From Myoxocephalus aenaeus (lineage: Eukaryota > Chordata > Actinopteri > Perciformes > Cottidae), in the NCBI GenBank assembly GCA_038501785.1, contig JBAMJR010000053.1, forward strand, positions 7,809,001 through 7,873,000: a stretch of 64,000 bases of DNA. The letters run 5' to 3'. The translations under genes were made by a program, and so were the position numbers. Below the pieces are notes generated by a model. It saw nothing but the letters and a program-made list of their open reading frames with translations, searched no databases and was not told where the DNA came from. Below are positions 1-30,100 of the stretch, one piece after another (within the stretch, counting starts at the first letter, position 1; every line of letters starts with the position of its first letter).

Positions 1-75
1 TTTACTAGGTGGTATGTAGCAGCCTACAGCTCAACTGACAAGTGACAGATTAAAAATGCACTTATTTCCCCTTCG

Positions 76-397
76 TTCCGGTGGAGGAGAGAGAGGGAGA
101 GGAGGAGGAGGAGGAGGAGGACACTTCGTCGCGGGGGGGGGGGGTAGCAGTAGTGTGTAGCATGCCGTGAACTTACATTTACGTTGAGATCGGTCGACCA
201 ATGACAGTTCTCTCTACAGTCAGAGCTTGCGCAAGAAGGTGGAACGTGAGGGAGATACCATTTCCAAAACTTGTAAGGGGGTAATAACTATTTTCCCGGA
301 CGTAGCAAAATCCCGGACGTTTTTGGAATCCCTGCCGGACGCTTTTTTTAGGTCTCGAAAAGAGGACATGTCCGGGAAAAAGAGGACGTCTGGTCAC
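76..397 (-). mobile_element. hAT-like MITE, inverted partial copy
   Basis: This stretch is the reverse complement of the better-defined element at 819-1244. The shared block runs from the G-rich/GGA-rich end (about 76-145) to the TGGTCAC end at 391-397. The last bases of the terminal repeat (CCTA in the other copy) are missing here and I see no clear target duplication, so it is a truncated or older copy. No coding capacity is expected. Positions 1-75 show nothing I can identify. Confidence 0.75.
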
Positions 398-810
398 GTC
401 TGGTTGTGTTGGATAATCAAATCATTGCCTGCCAAAGATCTGACACAAGTTTAAGTATTTCTGTCCAGAAGACGAGCCTGCTTCTGGGTGTTGGTGAGAG
501 CCACTGTACCAGTAGGTCCATGCCCAATAGGAGTGCACCAGCGGCATCCGTTAACATCACATCCAGTTCCCTTAACCCCGATCTCAGCTTGTTCGAGATG
601 TTCCTAAGAGGGGAAGAACTTTTGGTGACCTTGCTGACCTCATCGGTCTCATCAGCCAAGCCGAGAGAGTTATTTATTTTTGTAGTCTTCATTATGAGCA
701 AGGTTGGTGTTACAGAATGTGGTTGAGGTGAATGTAGACGATGTGGCGGTGAGTGCAGGGTGAATTTACTGCCATTTTTAACCTGCACTTCCAGGAGGAG
801 GACAATTAGT
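398..810. other. Unidentified spacer between the two inverted MITE copies
   Basis: No family recognised. The minus strand is open from 788 down to 417 (123 codons) and includes a leucine-rich segment of membrane-segment-like composition, but I cannot match it to a known protein and see no convincing splice structure. It could be an exon remnant of an upstream gene or part of an older repeat into which the MITEs inserted. I make no functional call. Confidence 0.3.
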
Positions 811-818
811 AGACTGAT

Positions 819-1152
819 TAGGGTGACCAGACGTCCTCTTTTTCCCGGACATGTCCTCTTTTCGAGACCTAAAAAAAGCGTCCGGCAGGGATTCCAAAAA
901 CGTCCGGGATTTTGCTACGTCCGGGAAAATAGTTATTACCCCCCTTACAAGTTTTGGAAATGGTATCTCCCTCACGTTCCACCTTCTTGCGCAAGCTCTG
1001 ACTGTAGAGAGAACTGTCATTGGTCGACCATCCCAACGTAAATGTAAGTTCACGGCATGCTACACACTACTGCTACCCCCCCGCGACGAAGTGTCCTCCT
1101 CCTCTCCCTCTCTCTCCCTCTCTCTCTCGCCCCCCCCCCCCGACACTTCGTT

Positions 1153-1197
<45 letters not shown>

Positions 1198-1244
1198 CGG
1201 AACGAAGTGTCCTCTTTTTCACAAACTCAAATCTGGTCACCCTA
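819..1244 (+). mobile_element. Nonautonomous hAT-type element (MITE) with 8-bp target duplication
   Basis: The element starts TAGGGTGACCAGA and ends TCTGGTCACCCTA, a 13-bp perfect terminal inverted repeat. It is flanked by the direct 8-bp duplication AGACTGAT at 811-818 and 1245-1252. An 8-bp duplication is typical of the hAT superfamily. The 426-bp body has no transposase and contains pyrimidine-rich low-complexity DNA, a C run and a 43-base G run. The assignment to hAT rests on duplication size and termini only; the exact family is not named. Confidence 0.85.
1155..1197 (+). repeat. Uninterrupted 43-base G homopolymer
   Basis: Forty-three consecutive G residues lie inside the MITE, close after a run of about 13 C residues (about 1129-1141). 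The length may be an assembly estimate. The tract could form G-quadruplex structures and would be polymorphic. Confidence 0.95.
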
Positions 1245-1252
1245 AGACTGAT

Positions 1253-1873
1253 CCATGAGCTGGTCATCAATATGCTGACAATAAGAATGTGATGACAAAA
1301 CTCCTACTTGTGACGGAGTGTTTTTAGATTATGGTACAATTGCTTTTACATAAAGGGTTTTGATAAATACTTCCTCTGTCGTACCAGTGTGATAAAAGTG
1401 CTTTCAATTGATGTTAATGTCGATGCTTAGTTTATGTGTTCTACTCTGTTGTCTTTAATGTCTTTTTTATATTTCTCTGTTTATTTAATATGTACGACGG
1501 CCAATAAAGCTGATTCTGATGAAATATATAAAAATGGATGAAACAAAATGAAGTGTAAAAGGATAACAGCTATTAAATCGGATCCTGCTTTATATGAAGT
1601 AACTCATTCTATCAAATAAAAAAAACTTGATAAATTGAGCTGCTTTAATTTAAAGCATTGTCATACCTCTGGTTTTTGCATGTGATAAAAATAAATCCTT
1701 CTTGATGAATATTAATAAATTAAATTCTGATAGATATCACCTACCAAATTCAAATGAGGTTGTCAGAGAAGAAGTCCGGCAGATCCAGCCAGGGTCGGGG
1801 TCTTCGCAGGGGTCTTACAAAGCGGAACCTTTGGGTCCGGGTTGTATTTTCCGGGGGGACCACAGAGCCGATC
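1253..1873. other. Flank and 5' region upstream of zc3hc1
   Basis: There is no gene I can support. An AATAAA-containing stretch near 1503 (GGCCAATAAAGCTGATTCTG) resembles the 3' tails of fish retroelements. From about 1770 to 1873 the sequence becomes GC-rich with ETS-like TTCCGG cores, and probably contains the zc3hc1 core promoter and 5' UTR. An in-frame upstream ATG at 1754 stays open into exon 1, but the ATG at 1874 gives the homologous amino terminus. Confidence 0.5.
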
Positions 1874-4800
1874 ATGGCGACTGTCGGCGGCAGTCGTGGG
1901 GATCGTCTCGGCAACACTAATCAACAAAAGTCTTCGTTTGCATCTCCAGAGAAAGTCCGCGAACTTCTAAATGCGGGCGTGTCGTCAACAGATATCGGAT
2001 CCAACAGGTGCAAAATTATTATTTTGGAACAATCGCGGGCCACTTATTAGATTTAAAAGGGCCGGGAGAGCAAGTTGATATTAGCTAATTTGGTTAGCCA
2101 CTTAGCCTGGAAGCTGTGCCGTTTTAACCACCGTCGTTCGGCCTCATTTGATGTGGGACAAGTCTTCACAGATTCCGGAGCTTGTGTGCCAAGAACGGGA
2201 GTTTGCACACCTTTTTGTTTTTCTGTATTTAGTGTAAATAGCAGACAAATTTGCCGTGGCAGCCATTGTGCCATTGCTCCCATGCACTGATAGAGATAAG
2301 GGGGTGGGGACCGAAAGTTTTACTGGAACACGGTGCTCCCTTTAGTTTGCTCTTCACTTCTGGACTGTTGTCCACTTGCTGCTCAGCCGTCCACACTGGA
2401 TTAACTGTTAGATGCTTTTGGGGTTTTGACTTCCTACTGTGGGTTAATATAGCAAACAAGCAGAAGAAAAAAGTGGAGCTTTTTTCATTCAGGTGGAGCT
2501 GGTGCTACTGGTCACCCCCCGACAATGAGCCTTCACTGCCTGACTGTGCAGGGTTATGAGGAGAGATTAGGAAATTGACAATATACAGGCCACGTAGATT
2601 TAATCAATTGCACGTTTTTGTTATTCAAATCAGAAGCATGCATGCCAAAACCAAATATCTGTTTTCTCTCTTGTGTGAATTTCAGTGGACAAGGAAGTTT
2701 GAAAGTTCTGGAAGTAAAAAGCAACACTCAAACAATTTGTGAGGCAACGAACAAAGATGCCTTTTTCTCAAGAGTGGAATCCTACTCGATATCCTTTTGC
2801 CCCAGTTTGAGAAGGCATCACTAATGACGACAGCACTTGTTAATCTCTGATTTTGATGTTTTTTTATTTTTTATATTCCACATGAAACATAAATGATCTA
2901 TTATGAAAATGTGTCTATCATCTTTTATTCAGAGTAATAATGAATGTGATGATGCTTGTTTTGTGTCTGAGTGAAATTTTCCTTAGCATACCACTGTTTG
3001 AAATGGGCAGGAAAACCCCGCACACTGTCCCCCCTGATATGTGCCAGATATGGCTGGATCAACATTGCCTGTGATATGCTCAAGTGCTCCAGCTGCCAGG
3101 TTTTCCTTTCTGCAGCACTACAACCAACTTTAGGACTTTGAAAAATGTGAGCCAAACTTAAATCTACAGAAAAAGACAAGGACACACAAACACTTTATTT
3201 TGGCACGGTCATGCTGATAATCCATGTCTGCCAAAAATGAAAAGCCAAGCAAACTTTTCTTTTTTTAATAGATGGGTCCCGCATTGCAGAGCTATCAAGG
3301 CAGCTTCAGACGCAGCATGAGAAGTTTTGCCCCCTGGCCTGACTTTCCATGCCCAGGTACGAGCAAGAATTTCGTATTGCATGTTTGGCATATCATTTAA
3401 ACCGAATTTGCCCCAGAGTTATCCACGTGATGTTTATGGTGAATGTGGATGTCATTTCAGAGCGGTTCTGGCTGGTTCCAGCCAGTGAACCATCAGCACT
3501 GCTCACTGCCTTCTTAGAGCGCTTCCAGAGCACCTGTCTCCTTGCACAGCAGCTGCCTGCCATGAAGCCGGAGCAGCTGAAGTCTATGGTGAGGCAGGGG
3601 AAGAGTCTTCAGACTTTATGGATACAGACAAAAATGCACTCCGAAGCATTATGAACATATTTTCTTCCAGAAATTGCACAGGACAGGCAGATTATTTGTC
3701 TGTCTTTCGACAAATAATCTGACTGAACGTATTCAACATGAAAACATAACATTTTAAGTTGTTGACATGTATATTAATGTCCACTCTTTCTTTGCAGTCT
3801 TTGAATGAGGATGTTATCAGTGTTGTACTGCAGCTGATCGAGGACGAACAAAAAAGAAAAGGAGGTTCTTCATGTTCTGAATCTCTAGCTGTCCAGGTGG
3901 CTGCATGCATTGTTTCTCTCTGTGGCTGGGCTGCAAGGTGAGATGGAACACCCCCTTTGCGGTGCTAGACACTACTACATACTTTACAATAACCCAATGC
4001 ATTTTTCAATACACATTCACTTACTTACAAACTTTTTTAGCACTTCAACCCAATGAAGAAGTCTGAGCAATGAATTTCTCTTTCTTAGCCCAACTCTGCA
4101 CACAATGAACCTGCCCATCCTCACCTGCTCATACTGTATGCGCAAGGTGGGCTTGTGGAACTTCCAGCAGATGGAGGGAACGGGAGGCGATAGAGAGACC
4201 TCACCAACCACTGTGGGCCCGCCTCCTCAAGCAACAAGTCCTGCCCCAGCAGTCACACATGAGGGCCAGAAAGACCAGCCTGCTTCTGCCTTATCCACCC
4301 CTACTACAACTCCATGTCGCATGAAGCTGAGGAGCCAGGACACCACCCGCTCTGACCAGGCAAGTTATAAGCTAGGCTAATATGCATGTACCGGTATTCA
4401 TTTTCAGCAGAATTACTTTACTTTATGTATGACAATGGCAAGGGGAATGTACCGGGCTGTTTTTTCAATTATTTTTTACCATGTTGGGCCGTGTGTTACA
4501 GGGTGAGGGACCCTCCTCCCCTGTGTCTTTGCGTGCCCGGAGCAGAGACTCACCAAGCCCCAGTGAAGGAGCTGCTAAGTTCTTCGCCCAGGGGCAAAAG
4601 GTCTGCAACTCGCGGTAAAGGACATGGGGACAGCTCTGGATCTGATGGGGCTGCCAGCCCGCATCACCCTCCTAAACGCCTGTGCCTCTCAACATTTGGT
4701 GGCCATGTAAGAACTAACATTACTGCTGATTTCACACATTGATTTTTGCCGTTGTAGGGCAGTTTAAAGAGTAATATCAATATTCAAGATAGGGCTGCAC

Positions 4801-6679
4801 AATTCATCACATTTTTTATTCCGACTTGCATGACAGATTTGGCCAGATTTACAAGAAAATCCGTTACATGGAAGTCAGTGCTCTAGTGCAGACCTGGGCA
4901 TCTTACGGCCCGCGGGCTCTCCTAGTCTGGCCCGCGTGAGGTCAATCAAAAATGAAAAATAAATAAATAAGGTGCACGCCATGAATGCAATACAAACGGC
5001 ACTGCTTTTACTTTGATGGCGATTCATTTATGTGTACGCGCACGCTTACGCAGCCTCACGACGGGCAGTGTTGCCGACTTGGAGACTGAAGTGAAAGCGT
5101 ATTGTTATGCAGTTTCTGTCCTCAGCGAGCAGCGGGTGCTGCCGCGAGACCCCCGCCTCCCAAGGAGCCTCGCGCTGCAGTCTCCGCCTCCAGATTGAAA
5201 ATTAATCGCGCAAAGCAGCCGCGGATCTGACCTGCGGTCTGATCCACTATGGCAGAGCACTTTAAGTCAGGATCACTTCTGGATCTTTATTCTTCTCTCA
5301 AAGAGGAGAACTTTCCTCACATGAGGAGGCCTGCTCAGAAGATGTTGGTTCTCTTTGGATCTACCTACATGAGAACAAACATTCTAGTGATGAAGTTCAA
5401 CAGATCAGATCCTCTCTCACTGATACCTGTCAGCTGTCCTTCACATCTCCACCTCATTCCACCAGACTTCAGTGCTCTTGTTCAAGCCAACACAGACTGG
5501 ACTTTTCTCACCGAGTAAGAACAACTGAACTGGAAAACATCAAAAGCACTTATTGCTTTTGTTTAAAGTTAATAAATTGCTGGTCTTTAACATACATATT
5601 TAAGGTAAGGTTTAAAAAAAATCTTTAAAAATGTAATTACTTTTTTAAAACTTATTTTCATAGCCTTATTGTAACATGTATTCTTACCAGTAGCAGCTCA
5701 AAACCATATAATTTACAGTTTTTTAATAAAGTAATAACATTAATATTGAGTTAATTGAATTAATTTCAGACTATTGGTTCGGCCCTCCACAACGGTCATA
5801 ATTTCTCATGTTAATTGCCCACCCCTGCTCTAGTGTCTTTTGTAAGTAGCATCATCAAATGACAATGATGAATTGTACACAGGTAGCGGAGGCATACATT
5901 ATTCTAGGGTGAAGATTACCATCAAAAGCACTTAGTTTGCAAGCGGTGTTTGGTCAGTCCTAGCACAGGTTAACACATTTATTACATTTATGAAAACACA
6001 AGCTCTCAAAGGCACAATGAGATCACACTTACTGTATCTTTATCCAAACATTGGTTACGGAAGACTCATGAGAGAAACATGTCTGTTCTCACTTTATCCA
6101 GTATTTTACCCATGCCCTAATTCAAAACAAGGTAGTATAACCTGGACTCTACTCCTAGTTTAATTTGAAAGGGGGTTTTGCATTACTTATTGTGATTTTT
6201 GTTTTTACATACTACTACATCCTTTTTCAGGATGGGCTCCTGCACAGGAATACATTCGACCCCCTCGGTCAGCACAGAGATTGGTGTCCCTGGATCTCTG
6301 TGGGGAAGGAGAATGTGGATCCAGGGGCGATCCCCTGTTTGGATGGAGTCTCAGCGCTTCATCAGCAGGGCTGGAAGGCTGCCCTCGACCTCCTCATGCC
6401 CATGAAGCAGAACTCCAATACAGCAGGCGGTAGTCCCGGACAGGCGAGTCAAGAATTTGTATTTTCAGCAAAATATGACCTCATCACATCCTCTGGAATA
6501 TGATTGCATATCAATGCATGCTTAGACTTCATGCTAATTTCATTATTTTTCTTTAGCTTTAATTTAAACAATATCTGACATTTCTCCTACGCTCTCTTTC
6601 CTCCCAGGGCCCTCGTGACAAGTCTAAAAGGGTGTTTGCTATATTCAGTCAGTGGCAGGTATCCTCTCCATCTCAGTAG
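1874..6679 (+). CDS. zc3hc1: zc3hc1 (NIPA, nuclear-interacting partner of ALK); ten exons, frame broken three times
   Basis: Coding exons: 1874-2007, 2686-2788, 2995-3146, 3272-3356, 3461-3588, 3798-3937, 4089-4359, 4502-4706, 6231-6443, 6608-6679. Translated segments match vertebrate ZC3HC1: SPEKVRELLNAG near the start, DAFFSRVES, CLKWAGKP, the zinc-binding CSSC and HEKFC of the C3HC domain, AACIVSLCGW, LTCSYCMRKVGLW, FDPLGQHRDWCPW and a final KRVFAIFSQW before TAG. The family protein is a nuclear-pore basket component that binds TPR and was described as an F-box-like adaptor for cyclin B1. The exons total 1,503 nt; without three extra bases they would give 499 aa, close to the 502 of human. 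The extra bases are near 3131-3134 (exon 3), in a C run at 3330-3334 (exon 4) and at 4580-4581 (exon 8). As printed, translation stops at TGA 3139-3141 after 127 codons. Introns 7 and 9 use GC donors. It could be a recent pseudogene or an assembly-damaged functional gene. Confidence 0.9.
2789..2994 (+). other. U12-type AT-AC intron (zc3hc1 intron 2)
   Basis: The 5' splice site is ATATCCTTTT, a perfect match to the minor-spliceosome AT-AC donor. The intron ends in AC at 2993-2994. A branch-like TTCCTTAGC lies at 2979-2987, about 10 bases before the exon, where U12 branch sites sit; it has one mismatch to TTCCTTRAC. Splicing here joins ...ESYS to CLKWAG... in phase 0, as the protein family requires. 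No GT-AG alternative gives that junction. Confidence 0.9.
4889..5827 (+). mobile_element. hAT element with 8-bp target duplication in zc3hc1 intron 8
   Basis: Ends are CAGACCTGGGCA and TGCCCACCCCTG, an imperfect inverted repeat (CAGrssTGGGCA). The element is flanked by the direct duplication CTCTAGTG at 4881-4888 and 5828-5835. Both features define a hAT insertion. At 939 bp it is internally deleted compared with an autonomous hAT, but retains part of the transposase C-terminus (separate entry). Confidence 0.93.
5249..5518 (+). pseudogene. hAT transposase C-terminal remnant
   Basis: An 89-codon open stretch contains a motif resembling the hAT dimerisation region: FPHMRRPAQKMLVLFGSTY, followed by a degenerate equivalent of the usual cysteine-containing segment (here MRTNILVMKFNRS) and PDFSALV. 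The zinc finger and catalytic core are absent, so it cannot transpose on its own. The ATG at 5249 is not necessarily a real start. Confidence 0.75.
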
Positions 6680-8142
6680 ACTGTTTCCATCCAAACGGCA
6701 TCACAACACTGAATTGACGAACTGCCATGCCTTTTTTTTTGTGGCGCAGAGTTGGGAGTACCAATGACAGGAATGTCATGTCGTATCAATGTATGCCATC
6801 CGTTAAAGTTGTGTTTACAGTCAACGTGTCTCTGGAAGAAAAGAAAGTTGATTGTTTTGGCAAATGAATGAGTGTCTTCTCTGTGAACAGTGAAATATGT
6901 GAAAAATGCCTGTGTGACTTTTTAAACCTTTTGAATTGCAGATATTGGGGCCTGTATAGGCCTCGTATCATCTGTATGCTTAGGAAGTTATCAAGTAATG
7001 GGTAATATCTCAACATATAAATTGGCCACAAACCAGGCATTTACTAATCTTAACCTCACATGAAGTCTGCTTCTGCGGGACGTTGTGACATCCTGATAGT
7101 CTGGATTTCTGTAGAACACAAGAGGCAAGAAATCCCTTATCGTGAGAAAGGGCCAAATGGCTTGACACTGGAAAGGCAATGTTTACCTTCAATCTATGTT
7201 GAGTCAATTGAGGGGGTGGTCAATGTTTAACCTCAGACGAGCGTAACAAAACTGTGAGGAATCATTTTTGTGTACCATTGTACGTGATAGGTAACGTGGA
7301 TATGAATTCTCTTTTGAAAAGAACACTCCCTTTTCAAGTAGTGAAATGTTTATTTTCTTTTACAATACAATACAGAACATCTTTATTGTTCACCAAGGTC
7401 AGTCCTGTTTACTGCAGGCAAGTAGTACAATGTGCCATAAATTTCAAACCTGTTTTAAATTAGATTTTGGACTCCTGTACTTTCTTTTTGCCTTTGTGTG
7501 CATCTCTTAATGCAATCCTTTCTATCTTGCATGTGCTTTTATCTTCATGGAGTTTCTTAAAAGCGTTTAATAAAATGCTCTTCTGAAAATTTGTTTGACT
7601 ATTGGTCCACTGACATTTAAATTGAAGAAAGTATTAACACAATGATTGTATTGTGATTTAAAAGGAACATATATATATATATATAGAGTACAGTAAGATA
7701 TGGCTCTTGCAACTATTTCAGTACCTATTTTTGCAGGTTGCACAGTGAATGACTTCAGAACGGTTCTGTGGTTTCACATAGATGTGATTTGGGATTAGCT
7801 AATCTATTAAATGTACTGCTGTCTGTTGCCTCTCAGCACTTACTGGCGGCCTATTTGTTGCTTGAAAACCAGACATTTTTTATTATATGCTGGTATCCAT
7901 CACCTGAGTGTGGTGGAGAACATGGAAGACATACAAGAGCCAGTGGCACTGCAATGAAGGCAACCTTCTGCATTGAAAAACCTTGAAAAATGTCTAAAAT
8001 TAAGACTTCCTCTATGTTTTGGTAATTCTATATAATTTCTCCATCAAAATAAAGTAAGTGGCGTCAAAGGGTATTGTACAATTAAATGTAAGATACAGTA
8101 TCAAAGGTGTTCTCAATAAAACTACAAAAGAAACATTTATGC
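6680..8142 (+). other. zc3hc1 3' UTR and intergenic spacer to ube2h
   Basis: No coding region is supported. A poly(A) signal AATAAA at 7569-7574 is a reasonable 3' end for zc3hc1. AT-rich DNA with a short (AT)n tract lies near 7670-7684. The stretch about 7360-7400 (CAATACAGAACATCTTTATTG...) resembles a retroelement 3' tail. Further AATAAA motifs occur near 8048 and 8114. Confidence 0.5.
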
Positions 8143-8413
8143 TGACGTCGCAGTTATATGACGTTGGCCGCGGAGGGATCCCTACTTCTCAGGACCACGG
8201 TCAGAACGCTCAGAGGCAGTGAACAGGTCTAACGTTAGCTCCGCGACTCACTAGGACAGAGAGACATTGAACCGTGAGGACCTTTTTTTTTGCTGTGAAC
8301 ATTTCCGAAAACAAATGTTAACTTTCGGATAGTACCGTTTGCTAGACTTGTCTAGCGTTTCGGGGGCTATATTTCAGTTTACTTACTGGTGCTGTGCGGT
8401 GGAAATAGGAAAA
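8143..8413 (+). promoter_or_regulatory. ube2h promoter / 5' UTR
   Basis: Two CRE-like sites, TGACGTCG (8143-8150) and TGACGTTG (8159-8166), precede CpG-containing sequence without a TATA box. This fits a housekeeping promoter. The 5' UTR runs into the ATG at 8414 with AAAA just upstream. The exact start site cannot be read from sequence. Confidence 0.6.
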
Positions 8414-27189
<18,776 letters not shown>

Positions 27190-30100
27190 TGATCGCCTCC
27201 TCCTTCAAACCCCCACAGAGACTATATTTGATTTCCTAACCATGAGAAAGCAGACTTATAATATTCATATTTAAACAAGTTGATTTTTTATTTTATTATT
27301 ATTACTTCTAAACAAGGATTTTTATGGATATCTAGCCTTTGGTGTGTTTGAAGACACCCCCCCCCCCCCCCCCTCTTGCTTTCTCACACCCCTGTTATCT
27401 CCACATTTTTAAGGTGTGTCATGTAGGCGTAGGCAGGAAGTCTCCCCATGAACATCTCATTTCTTTACTCAAATTTAACTTTTTTTTTATGTATAAAAAG
27501 TATATATGTTTGGCCCTAATTTCCTTTTTTTTTTTTAGAGCGGGTTAGGTCTTGCTTGCTATAGGTGCACAGCTCTACAATATGTTCTTGTAGTCAAGAC
27601 AGTGTTTCTGAGGCGCACAATCACACACACGGTGTCATCGCACACCTCATCTAGAAGTACAAGAAGCGTAGTGCCAAAAGAAGCTCATAAATCCACCCTG
27701 AATGCTTCCTCAGCGTATCTTTCTCAACATTCAGTCGGGATGCTACCACGGCATGTTACTTTACCTTTTTGTTACTCGTCGTTGACCTGCTGCCGGTCTG
27801 CAAAAAAAACTAAACTTAATAAGGTCTTATAATGTATTAGATACATGTCTTGTTACAATGTGGTGACAGACGTGTTGGGTGCTTTCGGTGTTGATTTGTG
27901 CAGCGTACACCAGCTGCATGGAGGATAAAGGCAGTGAAGACGGAAGAGGCATTTGTGGAGATTCTGGTCAGACTCACTTGGTGGGATGGGAACAGGAAAT
28001 GGACCAGAGCTACCCTTTAAACATCTAACTATATGGATTTCATTTTTCATGCACATTTCTGTCATTAGGCAAGTCGAACACCTGAGCACCAAATGTTCTC
28101 ATTGTGCAGGATGCCACTGGCTGTCAATCACCTCTCCTGCTTTTGGGACACATTTCTAGTAGTGTTTATTGGTCGAGAACAACTTTTCAGGTCGAGAAAG
28201 AATGTAATTATCACCCATTCTGGTGAATTTAGAAAACCAGCACCAAAGTCCGTATTTAATTTGAGTGAAAAGTAGCAAAAGTGGTCACGTGTTTATTGAG
28301 TTAAAGCGTAAAAGTGAAGTGATTTATTGAAGATTCCAGTTTGTGTAGTATCGGTCCGACTCACATTCCACTGTTACCTGGCGTTTGCTCCCATGCATGC
28401 CCTCCATATAGGTCCAACCTGTGTGTATGCACCCACTTTATGTCTCCCTACCAGGATCTCTCGTTGGAAGATTACAAAATAAGAGCCAAATGTATGACAT
28501 CAGGCTCATAGCATTTTTTGTTGAGGGGATTTATTTCATATGTATAGATTTTACCTTTTTATCAAAAAAAAAATGGTGTTACTCATTGTTGATTGAATGT
28601 GGCGGGTTAAGATGTAAATCCATGATGTGTGGAAAGAAATTGCAATCGCAGCTTAGACCTTTTGGCTGTTTTTTTTTTTTCTCCATCTTTTATTTCCTTT
28701 TACATTTGTTTTCATTTTTTGCCGATGGGGGGGGGGTCAACGCGTTTGGAATTGTTTTTTGTGTGTGTATGTACAGCATCTACCTTATACAGTGATAAGA
28801 CGCCTCATGAGAACCCAGTGTTGAACCCTAAACACCGACGTGGCAGTCAAACTACCTAGAAAACCTTGAACTGTATTCGCGTCACAGATTGCAGTAAGAA
28901 CGACTGGTTGCTTTGTGGCCGATTGTGGGACAAAAGGTCACACCATCACTTCTGATCTCAACTCTTCTGTGCCTCATCACAATAGGAAGGGTGACCATTT
29001 AAGAACTCCCCAAAAACCAAACCGTTTCCAAACAGTCACGAGGTTCAAAGGTCACTAGAAAAGCACATCCTAGTTTCCCTCTCCGCTTTCCATAAAGTGA
29101 TCCTGTGCAAATTGTGATTCGACATCTAAATATCCACACTTATTTCCGCAGATGAGGGGTTACCCCGGCCTGAGTAGCATTGGTTTATTTGAGCGGATGT
29201 AGGATTGTTAGACTTCAGTACACTTTGGTTGTATCTTGCATAGTGATTTAACATTTTCACCCAGGACGCATTGGAACTTTTGTTGAACAGTTTTTGACAG
29301 TATAGTTAGTATTCGCTGGGTGTTGACTTCGACTAAACCACACACGCTATATGTCTGTGTCCCAGTAGAGTTAGGTATACTTACCTGATGAAGCAATCAT
29401 CTGACTTTTAGTTTAGTGTCTGTTGTGTGGTGAAATGTGAGATACTCCATAGACATGCCTGCTTGTCCTCTTGCCGTTTCCGAGTCGTACAGATGAGTGT
29501 GAGTGAAACGGGGTTGTGGTCGACCTGTCGTGAGCCTGATGGATGGAACTGTACAGAAATCAAAAGAATGGTTCGGCCCTTTTTTTAAGATATTGGATTT
29601 TCGCCAAAAACATGATTTAAATGCACAATTATATGCTCATAATTATCACATGTGAATGTCAATTTAGAACAGAGACACTACCCTGAATCCTGGCTGTCAA
29701 AGGTTCTGGGTAATACTTTCTCTCATCCTGTCTGCTGAGGTTTGGGTTGTTAGCTTCCAGCAGGATGCAGCCATTTTAACTGTTGCAGAGCTCTAACTTT
29801 TGTGATTTTCCACATGTCCAAAGCAGTATAAAGCGATGTGAATGTTTTCATGTGTTCAGAGTGTTTGTGGTGGAGTTTGTGATCCACGTCCATTTAAGCA
29901 GAACACACCTGCAAACCGTATTCAGGACCCCACTCTCACAATTGGCGTTTTCTCCCTAAGCTGCCTATAAATGTATTTATTCATTATAGAGACCTCCTTT
30001 TTTGTTTTTTAATCTTGGTCATCAAGCGCCACTGTACGGTATGGGTTTGTTAAATTCTTCACACTGATGAGATCCTTGAGTTTTATGTTTTGTTTTCAGT

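Noticed and set aside
1073..1292. Open frames encoding poly-glycine or poly-proline
   Set aside because: They are translations of the G homopolymer in the MITE, not genes.
6656..6680. GTATCCTCT after the last zc3hc1 exon looks like another U12 donor
   Set aside because: It matches only partly, no downstream exon fits, and reading through gives an in-frame stop at 6677 at the expected protein length.
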